A stretch of DNA of 64,000 nucleotides from assembly GCA_003162055.1 (NCBI GenBank), contig PMNA01000005.1:1-64000 (forward strand), in the 5' to 3' direction. The notes below the pieces were generated by a model, which did no database searches, was not told the origin of the DNA, and was given only the letters and a program-made list of their open reading frames with translations. The stretch's first letter is position 1. The number at the start of each line of letters is the position of its first letter. The position numbers and the translations under genes were made by a program. Origin of the DNA: Actinomycetota bacterium. GTDB lineage: Bacteria > Actinomycetota > Thermoleophilia > Gaiellales > Gaiellaceae. Of this stretch, positions 48,176-57,852 are shown in pieces.

Positions 48176-48946
48176 ATGACATATCGACTTCGAAACATTT
48201 TGATCGCTGTCGGGCTGGCGATTATCGCAGCCATCCTCGTGAGTGTCTACGTGACGCAGTACAAGAACCACGTCGAAAACGGCCAATCGGGCACTCAGGT
48301 GTACGTCGCGGCTCGCGACATCCCGCTCGGGACACCAGGCGATGAGCTGGTCGACGGAAAATACCTACACAAGGAGTCGGTCAAGCGCGTCAATCACGTC
48401 AGCGGTGCGATCACCGATCCAAAGCAGGTCGCCGGCCGGTACGTCACCGAGCCGATATACCAAGGCGACCAGCTTTCGCTGAGGCGCTTCGGCGAGGCCG
48501 GCGCAGCGGGCACGCGCGGGCAGTTGACGGGAAACCAGCGCGCCATCGAGGTCGACGCAACGCCGTCGCAGGTCCTGGCCGGGGAGCTCAAGAGCGGCGA
48601 TCACGTCGACGTCGTGGCGACCTGGAACGTGCCCGAAGGCGCGACGCACCACGTGGGCAAGGTAGTGCTCAGGAACCTGCTGGTTCTGGCAGCGCCCGAG
48701 GCCGGGTCGTCGAAATCGAGCGTGACAAGCAGCTCGAGCGGGACGACCACCGTGCAGCTGCGAGTCACCGACACCCAGGCGATCAAGTTCTTCTTCATGG
48801 TCAAGAACGGTGAGTGGACGTTGACTCTGCGCCCGCCCGTTCGGGCCGGAGACAGCGCCGAGACGCTCGAGGACGCCAGGACGATCGCCAAAGAAGGCGT
48901 CGGCGCGTCCGTCTATGCGAAAGCAATGGAGGGAACGACGCCATGA
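48176..48946 (+). CDS. cpaB: CpaB/RcpC-like pilus assembly protein (SAF domain)
   Basis: The 256-residue product has one N-terminal transmembrane helix (LIAVGLAIIAAILVSVYVTQ) and a SAF domain (TQVYVAARDIPLGTPGDELV, GRYVTEPIYQGDQLSLRRFG), followed by a RcpC-type region (EVDATPSQVLAGELKSGDHVDVVATW). The family is thought to act outside the membrane with the secretin or pilus channel. ATG 48176 has only a weak ribosome site. Its TGA overlaps the ATG of the next gene (ATGA), so TadZ is coupled. Confidence 0.86.
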   Translation: MTYRLRNILIAVGLAIIAAILVSVYVTQYKNHVENGQSGTQVYVAARDIPLGTPGDELVDGKYLHKESVKRVNHVSGAITDPKQVAGRYVTEPIYQGDQLSLRRFGEAGAAGTRGQLTGNQRAIEVDATPSQVLAGELKSGDHVDVVATWNVPEGATHHVGKVVLRNLLVLAAPEAGSSKSSVTSSSSGTTTVQLRVTDTQAIKFFFMVKNGEWTLTLRPPVRAGDSAETLEDARTIAKEGVGASVYAKAMEGTTP

Positions 48947-50112
48947 GCGAGCAAGCGCATGAATCCGCGCGCATCTTCGTAACCGGCACCTGTGACGGTC
49001 TGCAGCCGCTGCTCGAGGCGTTGGCAGAGAGCGACGAGCTCGAGCTGCTGGGCGCCAGCGAGCACATTGCCGCCGCCGCGCCGGTTCTGGCCGGAGGCCA
49101 TCTCGAGGTCGTCCTGCACGCCACGCGCAGCTCGATCCTGCCGATCAACGAGCTGGCCGCGATCCGCGAGCTGACACGTGCCCCGGTGATCTTGGTTTGC
49201 TCGAGCGAGGCCTCGGCCCTGCTCGACGAGGCGCTCGAGGCGAACGTGGCCGACGTCCTCGTCCTGCCGCAGTTCATCGAGAACGTCGTCTTCTCGATTC
49301 GCAAGGCCTGCCATTCGGGGCGCCACTCCGAGACGCCGGTCGGCAGCGAGGGCAAGATCGTCACCGTCTTCTCGCCCAAGGGCGGTACCGGCAAGACGGT
49401 GCTCGCCGCCAACCTGGGCGCGTCACTGGCGCACGGCGAGGGCAAGCGGGCGCTTCTGCTCGACCTCGACCTGCAGTTCGGCGACGCGGCGATCATGCTC
49501 GGGCTGGAGCCCGACAAGACGATCTTCGACCTGGTCGTCGCGCCGGGCGAGCTCGACGCCGACAAGCTGACCGGCTACACGGTCAAGCATTCCTGCGGGC
49601 TGGACATTTTGCCGGCGCCGCTTCGCCCCGAGGACGCCGAGCTGGTGACCGAGTCGAAGGTCGGGCGCCTGCTCGAGATAGCTCGCTACGCCTACGAGGT
49701 GATCGTCGTCGACACCTCGCCCTTCTTCCATGGGCCGATGCTCTCGACGCTCGATCGCACCGATCAGCTGCTGCTGGTGGCCAGTCTCGACATCCCGACG
49801 CTCAAGAACGTGCGCCTGGGGATGCAGACGCTCGAGCTCCTCTCGTTCCCGCGCGAGCGGGTGCGGGTGGTGCTGAACCGCGCCAACGACAAGGTCGGCA
49901 TCAAGCAGCGCCAGGTCGAGGAGGCGCTGGAGACCGAGGTCTGGAAGTCGGTTCCCGTCGATCACGCGGTGCCGTTGTCGGTGAACCGGGGCGTGCCGGT
50001 CGTGATCGCCGACCCGGGTTGCGATTTCTCGCGCGGAGTGCGCGAGCTGGCCAAGGCCCTGTTTCCCGACAAAGAGCGCGGGCGGCGCACGCTGAGCTCG
50101 CTCAGGGCGTGA
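48943..50112 (+). CDS. tadZ: TadZ/CpaE-like ParA-type ATPase
   Basis: The 389-residue product has an N-terminal receiver-like domain (about 10-120) without the full phospho-acceptor set, then a MinD/ParA ATPase with KGGTGKT (146-152) in FSPKGGTGKTVLAANLGASL and switch regions LLLDLDLQFGDA and VIVVDTSP. The family places the Tad machinery at the pole or membrane. ATG 48943 overlaps cpaB. The extra C-terminal segment ends FPDKERGRRTLSSLRA. Confidence 0.9.
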   Translation: MSEQAHESARIFVTGTCDGLQPLLEALAESDELELLGASEHIAAAAPVLAGGHLEVVLHATRSSILPINELAAIRELTRAPVILVCSSEASALLDEALEANVADVLVLPQFIENVVFSIRKACHSGRHSETPVGSEGKIVTVFSPKGGTGKTVLAANLGASLAHGEGKRALLLDLDLQFGDAAIMLGLEPDKTIFDLVVAPGELDADKLTGYTVKHSCGLDILPAPLRPEDAELVTESKVGRLLEIARYAYEVIVVDTSPFFHGPMLSTLDRTDQLLLVASLDIPTLKNVRLGMQTLELLSFPRERVRVVLNRANDKVGIKQRQVEEALETEVWKSVPVDHAVPLSVNRGVPVVIADPGCDFSRGVRELAKALFPDKERGRRTLSSLRA

Positions 50113-50119
50113 CGTAACG

Positions 50120-51550
50120 ATGGGCCTTCACGATCGCATCGCCACTCAGAAAGGGCTGACGGGCGGGCCCGAGCCGGGCTCCGCTCTCGAGGACGCGGAG
50201 CCGCGTCACGTCGATCCCTACGCCGAGCTGAAGACGAACATCCACAACGCCTGCATCAAGCAGCTCGGGGTGGAGCTGCTCAAGCGAGAGGGCGACGAAG
50301 ATCTCTCCGAGCGCGTGCTCAGAGCCGTCACCGAGCAGCTCGCGCTCGATCGCACGCCGCTCACCCGCGAGGAGCGCCACCGGCTGGTGCGCGAGATAGC
50401 CGACGACATCCTCGGCTACGGGCCGATCGAGCCGTTGCTCCAGGACGACTCCGTGACCGAGGTGATGGTCAACGCCTCCGACCGGATCTACGTCGAGCGC
50501 AGCGGCAAGATCGAGCGCGTCGACATCGCCTTCGTCGACGACGCCCACCTGCTCAGGATCATCGACAAGATCGTCTCGCAGGTGGGGCGCCGCATCGACG
50601 AGGCCTCGCCGATGGTCGACGCCCGCCTGCCGGACGGAAGCCGCGTCAACGCCATCATTCCTCCGCTCTCGCTGAAGGGCCCGTCACTGACGATCCGCAA
50701 GTTCTCGCGCGATCCCTACACGATGGACGATTTGATCAGCTTCGGCACGCTGACGCCCAAGACGGCCCAGTTCCTCGCCGCCTGCGTCCGCGGCAAGCTG
50801 AACGTCCTCATCTCGGGCGGAACCGGCACCGGCAAGACGACGACGCTGAACGCGATGAGCGCCTACATCCCCGGCGACGAGCGAATCGTCACGATCGAGG
50901 ACGCGGCCGAATTGCAGCTGCAGCAGGAGCACATCGTCTCGCTGGAGTCGCGACCGCCGAACATCGAGGGCAAGGGAGAGGTGCGGATCCGAGAGTTGGT
51001 GCGAAACGCCCTGCGCATGCGCCCCGACCGGATCATCGTCGGAGAGGTGCGCGGCGCCGAGACGGTCGACATGTTGCAGGCCATGAACACCGGCCACGAA
51101 GGGTCGCTGACCACCATTCACGCCAACTCGCCCCGGGACGCTCTCGCTCGTCTCGAGACGCTGGTCATGACCGCCGGGGTGGAGTTGCCGCTGCGCGCGA
51201 TCCGCGAGCAGATATCCAGCGCCTTCGACGTGCTGATCCAGATCGCCCGTTTGGTCGACGGCTCGCGCCGGGTCACGCAGATCACCGAGGTGCTGCACCT
51301 GGAGTCCGACGTGATCACGCTGCAGGACATCTTCGTGGCGCGGCCGCCGGACGAGGACGCGAACGGCTCTCGTCGCGGCGGCACGCTGCTCGAGCCGCTT
51401 CTGTGCACGGGACTCAAGCCGCACTTCCTCGAGAAGCTGGCCAGCAACAACGTGCTCGTGGCGCCGAACTTCTTCGAGAGCGAGCAGAAGCTGCCGGCCG
51501 GCGTTCGTCCCGGCTTTCAGGCGGCGGCCTTTGGAGGGAAGAGGGCGTGA
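50120..51550 (+). CDS. tadA: TadA/CpaF secretion ATPase
   Basis: The 476-residue product is the hexameric motor of the Tad pilus: Walker A GGTGTGKT at 233-240, Walker B in [11 protein letters not shown] (304-314) and the His box [12 protein letters not shown]. The N-terminal domain (about 35-200) carries the CpaF-type region before [20 protein letters not shown]. It powers pilin extraction or retraction at the inner face of the membrane. ATG 50120 lies 7 bases after tadZ; its stop overlaps the vWA-TadB start (GTGA). Confidence 0.93.
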   Translation: MGLHDRIATQKGLTGGPEPGSALEDAEPRHVDPYAELKTNIHNACIKQLGVELLKREGDEDLSERVLRAVTEQLALDRTPLTREERHRLVREIADDILGYGPIEPLLQDDSVTEVMVNASDRIYVERSGKIERVDIAFVDDAHLLRIIDKIVSQVGRRIDEASPMVDARLPDGSRVNAIIPPLSLKGPSLTIRKFSRDPYTMDDLISFGTLTPKTAQFLAACVRGKLNVLISGGTGTGKTTTLNAMSAYIPGDERIVTIEDAAELQLQQEHIVSLESRPPNIEGKGEVRIRELVRNALRMRPDRIIVGEVRGAETVDMLQAMNTGHEGSLTTIHANSPRDALARLETLVMTAGVELPLRAIREQISSAFDVLIQIARLVDGSRRVTQITEVLHLESDVITLQDIFVARPPDEDANGSRRGGTLLEPLLCTGLKPHFLEKLASNNVLVAPNFFESEQKLPAGVRPGFQAAAFGGKRA

Positions 51551-53406
51551 ACAGGGTCTCCTGGATAATCAGCGGCGCGCTGCTCGCGGCGCTGGCTCTG
51601 GTGCCGTCGGCCGGCGCCGGGGTCGAGATCAGGGGCCTGGATACGAGCGGATACCCGGCCGTGCGACTGACCGTCGTCTCCTCGAAGCCGGTCGCGACCA
51701 AGCCGGCGCTGGCCGAGAACGGGCGAGTCGTAACGGGCCTCGAAGCGCAGAATCTGGGCCTGGCGAAGGCCGTCGTGCTGGCGCTCGACCACTCGCAGTC
51801 GATGACGGGCAGCTCGCTTTCCGACGCGCTGGCGGCGGCGCGGGAGTTCGTGAGCATCAAGGCCGCGGGCGATCGCCTCGGTCTGATCGCCTTCGGCGAG
51901 AGTGCGGACGAGCAGTCGGCGCCCTCGTCCAACAGCGGCGACCTGGTCACGAGCCTCGATTCGATGCAGGTTGATACACGCGGCGGCACCGCCCTCTACG
52001 ACGCCGTCGCGCAGGCCGCGCACGCGCTCCGCTCCGACCCGCTGGCGGGACGCGTGATCGTGCTCCTCACCGATGGTAAGAACGTCGGCTCGGGGACGAC
52101 GCTCGACGCTGCCGTCATTGCTGCCAAAAAGGCTGGCGCGATCGTCTACGCGGTGGGTATCAAGGGGCCGCAGTTCGACCCGGCGCCGCTCGAGACCCTG
52201 GCGCGCGAGACCGGCGGGCGCTATGTGCTCGCCAGCTCGAGCGCTCGACTGAGCGTGATCTATGCCGACATTGCCTCGGAGCTGGCGCGGAGCTGGCGCG
52301 TCTCCTACGTCAGCTCGGCCTCGCCCGGCGACAAGGTCTCGCTGCAGGCCTCGCTGGTAGGCGCCGGCTCGGCGAGCGCACGGCTGCAGATCGCGGGCTC
52401 CGAGGCCACGAGCGCGCACACCTTCCTGCCCTCGTTCCTCTTCTCGACAGCAGGCACCATCCTGATTGCGCTGATCGTCGCGGGGCTCGGTCTGGCCATG
52501 ATCGCCAATCTCGCCTCGGCGCGGAAGGGCTCCTGGGTGCAGGCGCGGTTGGCGCCACATATCGGCGCAAGCACGAGCAAGAAGAGCCTGGGAGCGCGCG
52601 AGCGGTTGAGCGCGGTGGCCACAGTCTTCAACGCCACCGAGAGCGTGTTCGGCCGCCTCAACGTCTGGCGACAGCTCACGCGCATGCTCGAGCGCGCGGA
52701 CATGCCGCTCAAGACGGTCGAGCTGGTCTGGGCGATCCTCGGCGTGGGCATCGGCTTCGGCCTGATCGTCTCGCTGTTCGGCGCCAGCGGGCTGGCCGTG
52801 CTCCTCTTCATGCTCATCGGCGGCGCTATTCCCTATAGCTTCGTCTGGCTGAGGGTGCGGCGGCGACTCGCCGCCTTCGAGGCGCAACTGCCCGACCTGC
52901 TCTCGACGATGGCCGCCTCGCTCAAGGTCGGTCACAGTTTCAAGCAAAGTCTGAAGGCCGCGATGGAGGAAGGTCAGGAGCCGGCCTCCAGCGAGTTCAG
53001 GCGCGTGCTCACGCAGTCTTCGCTGGGGCGCCCGATGGATGACGCGCTCAAGGAGATGAGCGATCGGCTCGGCTCGGCGAACTTCGAGTTCGTAATCACG
53101 GCCGTGACCATCCAGAGGCAGGTCGGGGGATCGCTGGCCCAGCTCTTCGACATGGTCGCCGACACCGTGCGCCAGCGGCAGCAGTTCGTGCGCAAGGTGC
53201 ATTCCCTGACGGCGATGGGGCGATTGTCCGCCTACGTGCTCGTGGCGCTGCCGTTCTTCCTCGCCGGCGTGCTCACGCTACTCAACTCGACCTACATGTC
53301 TCCGCTCTGGCACACGGGCACCGGCAAGGCGCTGGTGGCGTTCGGCATCGTCTCGATCGGGATCGGCTCGCTCATGCTCAGAAAAATCGTCTCCTTCAAG
53401 GGATAG
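51547..53406 (+). CDS. tadB: von Willebrand A-TadB fusion protein
   Basis: The 619-residue product joins two functions. A signal peptide (about 1-24) leads into an extracytoplasmic vWA domain (about 72-275) with MIDAS Asp81-x-Ser-x-Ser (LALDHSQSM) and a helper strand LLTDGKNVG. A transmembrane helix (about 300-322) then leads to a TadB-type membrane platform (T2SS F domain, about 440-600, with TMAASLKVGHSFKQSLKAAM). TadB normally lacks the vWA part. Fusion suggests that ligand or adhesion sensing outside is tied to the pilus platform. The GTG at 51547 is coupled to tadA; the next gene starts 5 bases after the stop. Confidence 0.87.
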   Translation: MNRVSWIISGALLAALALVPSAGAGVEIRGLDTSGYPAVRLTVVSSKPVATKPALAENGRVVTGLEAQNLGLAKAVVLALDHSQSMTGSSLSDALAAAREFVSIKAAGDRLGLIAFGESADEQSAPSSNSGDLVTSLDSMQVDTRGGTALYDAVAQAAHALRSDPLAGRVIVLLTDGKNVGSGTTLDAAVIAAKKAGAIVYAVGIKGPQFDPAPLETLARETGGRYVLASSSARLSVIYADIASELARSWRVSYVSSASPGDKVSLQASLVGAGSASARLQIAGSEATSAHTFLPSFLFSTAGTILIALIVAGLGLAMIANLASARKGSWVQARLAPHIGASTSKKSLGARERLSAVATVFNATESVFGRLNVWRQLTRMLERADMPLKTVELVWAILGVGIGFGLIVSLFGASGLAVLLFMLIGGAIPYSFVWLRVRRRLAAFEAQLPDLLSTMAASLKVGHSFKQSLKAAMEEGQEPASSEFRRVLTQSSLGRPMDDALKEMSDRLGSANFEFVITAVTIQRQVGGSLAQLFDMVADTVRQRQQFVRKVHSLTAMGRLSAYVLVALPFFLAGVLTLLNSTYMSPLWHTGTGKALVAFGIVSIGIGSLMLRKIVSFKG

Positions 53407-53411
53407 GAAAG

Positions 53412-54314
53412 ATGCTGCTAGTAATCGCCGTCGCCACACTCGGATTCGCCGCTTTCTTCGTCTTCGAGCTGGCCAGCCAGCCCGCGCGGGAGCGTAGGGA
53501 AGTGCTGGCCCGCGCCTCGCGTTACGGTCGCTCGCGGCCACAGGAGGCGCGCGAGGATCTGAGCTTCAGCAGGCGAGCACTCAAGCCGCTGATGGCGAAG
53601 TCGGCCCAGGCGATGATGAAGCTGAACCGGCGCACCTCGCTCGAGTCGCTGCAGTGGACGCTGCAGGGAGCCGGGATGCGCGACGTAACGTCCGAGGCAT
53701 TTTTAGCCGCCAAGGGGCTCTGCGGCGGCGGCGGCCTTCTGCTCGGACTGCTGTTCGGCGCAATGGGTGGCGGCGCTTCACTCCTGCTCTTTCCCGTCGG
53801 GCTCGGAGCGCTCGGCTACATCGCTCCCGGTTACATCGTCAACGGGCGCGCCCGTCGCCGTCGCGAGGCCGCGGCCTGCCAGCTTCCCGATGCGCTCGAC
53901 CTGCTGGCGGTCTCGGTCGAGGCCGGGCTTTCCTTCGATGCCGCGATCAACAAGCTGACCCAGCACATGCAGGGCCCGCTGGTCGAGGAGCTCGAGTTGA
54001 TGCTGGGCGAGATGCGCATCGGCTCGGGCCGCCCCGAGGCGCTCAAGAAGCTGGCTCAGCGCCTCGAAACGCGCGAGATCTCCGCCTTCACCCGCTCGCT
54101 CATCCAGGCCGACCAGCTCGGCATCTCGCTCGGTCGCATCCTGCGCGTGCAGGCCACCGACAGCCGGCTCAAGCGCCAGGCCGCCGCCGAGGAGAAGGCC
54201 GCCAAGGCTCCGATCAAGATGCTCTTCCCGACCGTGCTCTTCATCTTCCCGGCCATGTTCGTGGTCATCCTCGGGCCGGCGATGTTGCAGTTGTCGAAGA
54301 TTTTGGCGTTTTAA
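53412..54314 (+). CDS. tadC: TadC-like pilus platform protein
   Basis: The 300-residue product is a second T2SS F-type membrane protein: an N-terminal helix (VIAVATLGFAAFFVFELAS), a soluble segment, then ALDLLAVSVEAGLSFDAAIN, the cytoplasmic F-domain, and transmembrane helices at about 115-150 and 270-298. TadB and TadC together make the inner-membrane platform worked by TadA. The ATG at 53412 is 5 bases after the vWA-TadB stop. A large terminator hairpin follows, marking the operon's end. Confidence 0.9.
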   Translation: MLLVIAVATLGFAAFFVFELASQPARERREVLARASRYGRSRPQEAREDLSFSRRALKPLMAKSAQAMMKLNRRTSLESLQWTLQGAGMRDVTSEAFLAAKGLCGGGGLLLGLLFGAMGGGASLLLFPVGLGALGYIAPGYIVNGRARRRREAAACQLPDALDLLAVSVEAGLSFDAAINKLTQHMQGPLVEELELMLGEMRIGSGRPEALKKLAQRLETREISAFTRSLIQADQLGISLGRILRVQATDSRLKRQAAAEEKAAKAPIKMLFPTVLFIFPAMFVVILGPAMLQLSKILAF

Positions 54315-54359
54315 CCGACGAAAGTCCGCCGCCTTCGGCGGCATGACGACTTTCGTCGG
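54315..54359 (+). terminator. Terminator of the tad operon
   Basis: CCGACGAAAGTC (54315-54326) pairs perfectly with GACTTTCGTCGG (54348-54359), and the interior forms a second CCGCCG/CGGCGG hairpin. It begins at the tadC stop. Confidence 0.75.
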
Positions 54360-54473
54360 AGAGAGAAGCGGTTGGGGACAGCGTTGAGTGAGCCGCGCCC
54401 ACGCAGATCGGTCGCGGCGGCCGTGATGCTTGTTCCGAGAACGCGGCGGGAATCGATCTCGTAGGGTCAGATC

Positions 54474-55037
54474 ATGAGCAGAGCCGAACGAGCCGACGAG
54501 CAAGAATCCTACGAGGAGCTGGCGAGCGAGCCGCTGCGCTTCGTCGTCCAGAAGCACCAGGCCTCGCAGCTGCACTACGACTTCCGGCTCGAGCTGGACG
54601 GCGTGCTCAAAAGCTGGGCGATTCCCAAGGGGCCGTCGCTCGACCCGGGCGACAAGCGCCTGGCGATGATGGTCGACGACCATCCGCTCGACTACCGCAA
54701 CTTCGAGGGCGTGCTGCCGGAGGGCTACGGCGCCGGCACGGTGATGATCTGGGACGAGGGTACGTTCGTCGCTCTCAACCAGACCGATCGGGAAGCGAGC
54801 CAGGAGGCTTTTCGAGCGGGGCTGGAGCGCGGGCAGTTCAGCTTCATCCTCGCCGGCCGGAAGCTCAGGGGCGAGTTCGCGCTCGTGCGCTTCAAGCGCG
54901 CCGGCGAGAAGACCTGGCTGCTCTTGAAGAAGCGTGACAACTTCGCCTCGACAGGTGACGTGACCGGGCATGACCGCTCCGTCCGCTCGGACCGGAGCAT
55001 GGAGGAGATCCGGGGCGAGGCGCCTTCTTCGGCCTGA
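54474..55037 (+). CDS. Stand-alone LigD 3'-phosphoesterase domain protein
   Basis: The 187-residue product is the phosphoesterase module of LigD alone: RFVVQKHQASQLHYDFRLEL (with His34, Asp36, Arg38, Glu40), GVLKSWAIPKGPSLDP and VDDHPLDYRNFEGVLPEGYG (His70). The family trims 3'-phosphate or ribonucleotide ends in bacterial non-homologous end joining. The polymerase and ligase domains of LigD are absent from the window, so it would act in trans. ATG 54474 was used. It sits between the tad operon and a lipoprotein gene, with no evident functional link. Confidence 0.88.
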   Translation: MSRAERADEQESYEELASEPLRFVVQKHQASQLHYDFRLELDGVLKSWAIPKGPSLDPGDKRLAMMVDDHPLDYRNFEGVLPEGYGAGTVMIWDEGTFVALNQTDREASQEAFRAGLERGQFSFILAGRKLRGEFALVRFKRAGEKTWLLLKKRDNFASTGDVTGHDRSVRSDRSMEEIRGEAPSSA

Positions 55038-55089
55038 ACGCGAGTGACGTATGCAAGCCCCGGCGGCGTATAGATTGCGAGACATCGTG

Positions 55090-56073
55090 ATGCCTGGGCC
55101 ACGCAAGATGTTTTCCGAGCGCCTGGCGCGCTGCCTTTTCGCGCCCGGAATCCTGCTCGCCGCCGCGTTGCTCCTAAGCTCGTGCGCAGGCGGAGGAAGC
55201 GGTGCCGAGCCGAAGTCGAGCGCGGGCACGGCGAACCGCGTCTATCGAAGTAGCGATTTCGGCTTTCACTTTTCCTATCCGGCCGGGCTCCGAGCGCACG
55301 ACTTCCATCGCGACTACACGATGGTCTCGTTCAAGGGAGCCGTGGTTACCAACGAGGCTGTCGGGCGTGACTTCGTCGACGCCAATGCCCCCGACTTGAG
55401 CAAGCTGCCGCCGCGTTCGGTGCTGCTCTTGATCCAGCACTGGGAGGGTGGGCCAATACCGTCGCCGGACGAGCAAGAGGCGCGCTTCCCACTGAGAGCT
55501 TCGAGCTTTGCGCCCCTTCACCGCGTGAATCTTCCGGCGGGCGCATCTTGGCGCGAGCACCCGTTCTCGGCCAACGGCTGGAATTTCGTTGCCGACGTCT
55601 ACTTCGGTCCGCAGGCCGGCCGATCCGACCGCACTGCGATCTGGCGCATCGTCTCCTCGCTCCGCTTCCGGTCGCTCCGCACCGGTCAGCGAACGGGTCA
55701 CGGCTTTCGAGTATTGAAGAAGAAGGACAGCTACCCGGTCGGCTACGTCGGACGTTTGAGCGCGAACAGGTTCCTTATCAGGGCGCCGCACGGTTTCTAC
55801 GGCCTCGGTGGGATGGCGATGTCCATGCCCTCGAAGTTCCCCTGCCCGATCCGGTTCGAGCGCGCGAAGTTCGAGTTCGCTTGCAGGAACGGCTCGAAGC
55901 GCTGGGATCGGATGGGGCGGCCACTCTGGAAAGGCGCCTCCAACCGGGACTTCCTCGGCGTGCTCCCGGCGGTCAAGGTCGGGCAAGACGGACACGTTCT
56001 CTTCTCCCCCAACGAGTCGGCCTTTGGCTGGCGCCCGCTCGAGCGTCGGCTCTGGGGCAACTCTGCGCGCTAG
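55090..56073 (+). CDS. Lipoprotein of unknown function
   Basis: The 327-residue product has a basic N-terminus, a hydrophobic core (LFAPGILLAAALLLSSCAGG) and a lipobox LSSC, so it is predicted to be lipid-anchored. The exported part has a Ser/Gly-rich linker and a beta-rich domain (YRSSDFGFHFSYPAGL, then WREHPFSANGWNFVADVYFG) reminiscent of PsbP/DUF-type lipoproteins that begin with a YP-G-F motif. The start could be ATG 55051, 55090 or 55108; 55090 gives a usual leader length. Its stop overlaps the convergent methyltransferase gene by 4 bases. Confidence 0.7.
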   Translation: MPGPRKMFSERLARCLFAPGILLAAALLLSSCAGGGSGAEPKSSAGTANRVYRSSDFGFHFSYPAGLRAHDFHRDYTMVSFKGAVVTNEAVGRDFVDANAPDLSKLPPRSVLLLIQHWEGGPIPSPDEQEARFPLRASSFAPLHRVNLPAGASWREHPFSANGWNFVADVYFGPQAGRSDRTAIWRIVSSLRFRSLRTGQRTGHGFRVLKKKDSYPVGYVGRLSANRFLIRAPHGFYGLGGMAMSMPSKFPCPIRFERAKFEFACRNGSKRWDRMGRPLWKGASNRDFLGVLPAVKVGQDGHVLFSPNESAFGWRPLERRLWGNSAR

Positions 56074-56726
56074 CTCTTCCGCGCCAGCGCGATCACGAAG
56101 CCTTGCCGGTGTAGCCGGCGCAGGCTGATCTGTTCGAAGCCGGCCTCGCCCAGAAGGCGGACGAGCTCGTTCGCGTGGACGAAGCCGAGATGCCCGGGCT
56201 CGGTGCGCTTGAGGTGACGGTCGACCAGGCGCACGATCAGCTGCTCGGGGTTGGCGTCGCCGATGGCGATGCGTCCGCCCGGGGCGAGCACGCGCGCCAT
56301 CTCGGGCACGGCCTTGCCCGGTTGTGGATAGTGGTGGATCGAGGAGCTGCAGAGGACGGCCGTGAACTCGCCGTCGGCGAAAGGAAGGCGCTCGGCGTCG
56401 CCGACCGCGAACTCGACGTTGGGAAGATCTGTTGCCAGCCGCCGCGCCTCGTCGATCATGCCCGGCGACAGGTCGAGGCCGACCGCTCGGGCGACGAGCG
56501 GCGCCGTCTCGCGCAGAGCCGCCCCGGTTCCGCAGCCGATGTCGAGCAGGCGGTCGTCGGCCCGTAACTCGAGCGCGGCGAATGTCAGTGACTGCTGGCG
56601 CAGAATGCGGCGCCAGCGCCAATTAGTCTCGTAACGATCGGCAACGGCGTCGAAGTAGCCGCTGCTCGCGGCCTTCTGATCGCCCTCTCGCTGCGTGTGC
56701 ATCGTCGGCACTGTAGCCGCGCCCAT
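56070..56726 (-). CDS. SAM-dependent methyltransferase (UbiE-like)
   Basis: The 218-residue product is a class I methyltransferase: DRLLDIGCGTGAALRE is the AdoMet motif, GLDLSPGMIDEA motif II, FAVGDAERLPFADGEFTAVL and SSSIHHYPQPGKAVPEMARV the region before the LAPGGRIAIGDA strand. Substrates in this family vary from quinones to small metabolites; the substrate is not evident. Start ATG 56726 (or 56702). It lies convergent with the lipoprotein gene and 20 bases after the glycosidase gene on the same strand. Confidence 0.86.
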   Translation of the reverse strand: MGAATVPTMHTQREGDQKAASSGYFDAVADRYETNWRWRRILRQQSLTFAALELRADDRLLDIGCGTGAALRETAPLVARAVGLDLSPGMIDEARRLATDLPNVEFAVGDAERLPFADGEFTAVLCSSSIHHYPQPGKAVPEMARVLAPGGRIAIGDANPEQLIVRLVDRHLKRTEPGHLGFVHANELVRLLGEAGFEQISLRRLHRQGFVIALARKS

Positions 56727-56746
56727 TAGCCTGCCCGGTCTTCGCG

Positions 56747-57700
56747 CTACGCGTCGAGCGCGAGCTTTCCGTCCGCCGCGATCGTGACCGGCATCGGATC
56801 GGTCAGCTCGCCCTGGAAACGGCCGCGCTCGTCGTAGTTGCGTGAGGCGAAGAAGAGCAGTTGGCCGTTCCGCTCGAGCATGCGCCCGGCGAACAGGCTG
56901 GCCCTGGCGTCGCCAAAGAAAAACGGCTCGTCGACGAGCGAGTACGGCCCGAGCTTTTCCTGCCCGACGAGATAGTGCGTACCGCCGTGGGCGCCCGTAT
57001 CGCTTCTTGCGCGCCGGCCGGCGCTCTGCCCGCCCGGCGGGACGCTGAAGAGCACGCGCCACGTTCCACCGATCCGGATCAGCTGGGGCACTTCGAGGAA
57101 GATGAAATCGCCCGGCTCCGAAAGCGGCGCCTCGACACGCCAGTGGCTCAGGTCGTCCGAGACCGCATGACCGATGACGCCCCGTTCGTCGGACGGCCCG
57201 GCGTTTGCTCGCGCAGTGATCAGCATCTGAAACGAGCCGCTCTGCTCGTCGAAAAACACCCACGGATCGCGCCAGGCGACGTCGCCTTCAGTTTGGGTTG
57301 CGCTTTCGTACCAGCGCGGATCCGCCTCGACGACATCGGCCGTCTTCTCCCAGCTGTGCAAGTCCGGCGAGGTCGCGTGGAGGACGCGCTGGACGGCGCC
57401 TCGCTCTCGGCTCGAGATACCGGTGTAGAACATGTGCCACAGTCCGTCGTGCCGTAGCGCGCTGCCGGTCCAGGTTGCTAGATCGTCGTGACTGCCCGGC
57501 GGGCCCACGTCGAACGGAGGGGCGAGCGTCGTCCACTCCAGGAGGTCGCGCGAGACGGCGTGCCCGATGCGCGCCGCGCGGTGACGCAACTCGGGATCGC
57601 CAAGAACCCGCGGCGCGTGCAGGAAGAACACGTGAGTATCGGGCTCGTCCTGCGCGAACCAGAAATCCCAGATCCAGTAGTCGTCGAGCCGGAGACTCAT
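56747..57700 (-). CDS. GH32/GH68-like five-bladed propeller glycosidase
   Basis: The 317-residue product starts with LDDYWIWDFWFAQDEPDTHV, the position of the family's first acidic motif (W-x-x-D), and has VAWRDPWVFF, matching the RDP transition-state motif, and FLEVPQLIR, matching the EC(P)-type acid/base motif. Repeated VSRDLLEWTTL, TSPDLHSWEK and VSDDLSHWRV mark blades. Family enzymes cleave fructose-, arabinose- or related glycosides. The first motif is not the usual WMNDPNG, so substrate class is uncertain. No signal peptide is seen. It may be cotranscribed with the methyltransferase. Confidence 0.75.
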   Translation of the reverse strand: MSLRLDDYWIWDFWFAQDEPDTHVFFLHAPRVLGDPELRHRAARIGHAVSRDLLEWTTLAPPFDVGPPGSHDDLATWTGSALRHDGLWHMFYTGISSRERGAVQRVLHATSPDLHSWEKTADVVEADPRWYESATQTEGDVAWRDPWVFFDEQSGSFQMLITARANAGPSDERGVIGHAVSDDLSHWRVEAPLSEPGDFIFLEVPQLIRIGGTWRVLFSVPPGGQSAGRRARSDTGAHGGTHYLVGQEKLGPYSLVDEPFFFGDARASLFAGRMLERNGQLLFFASRNYDERGRFQGELTDPMPVTIAADGKLALDA

Positions 57701-57852
57701 TTGCTGTTCCTGACCTTGATCGCGCCGTTAAGCGGCACTGTAGTAGTAGCCGCGCGCGCAAAGGGTTCAGCTCGAACGGGTGCAGGCTCGTCGAGTGCGC
57801 TCTAGGATGCGCCCCGAGCGGGACTTCAAAGCTGAGCGAAAAGCCGAGCGGC

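Noticed and set aside
51517-53202. Minus-strand open frame of 561 codons opposite the vWA-TadB gene
   Set aside because: Its composition (Arg/Glu/Gln/His-rich) is the mirror of the plus-strand codon bias, and the plus strand encodes a coherent protein.
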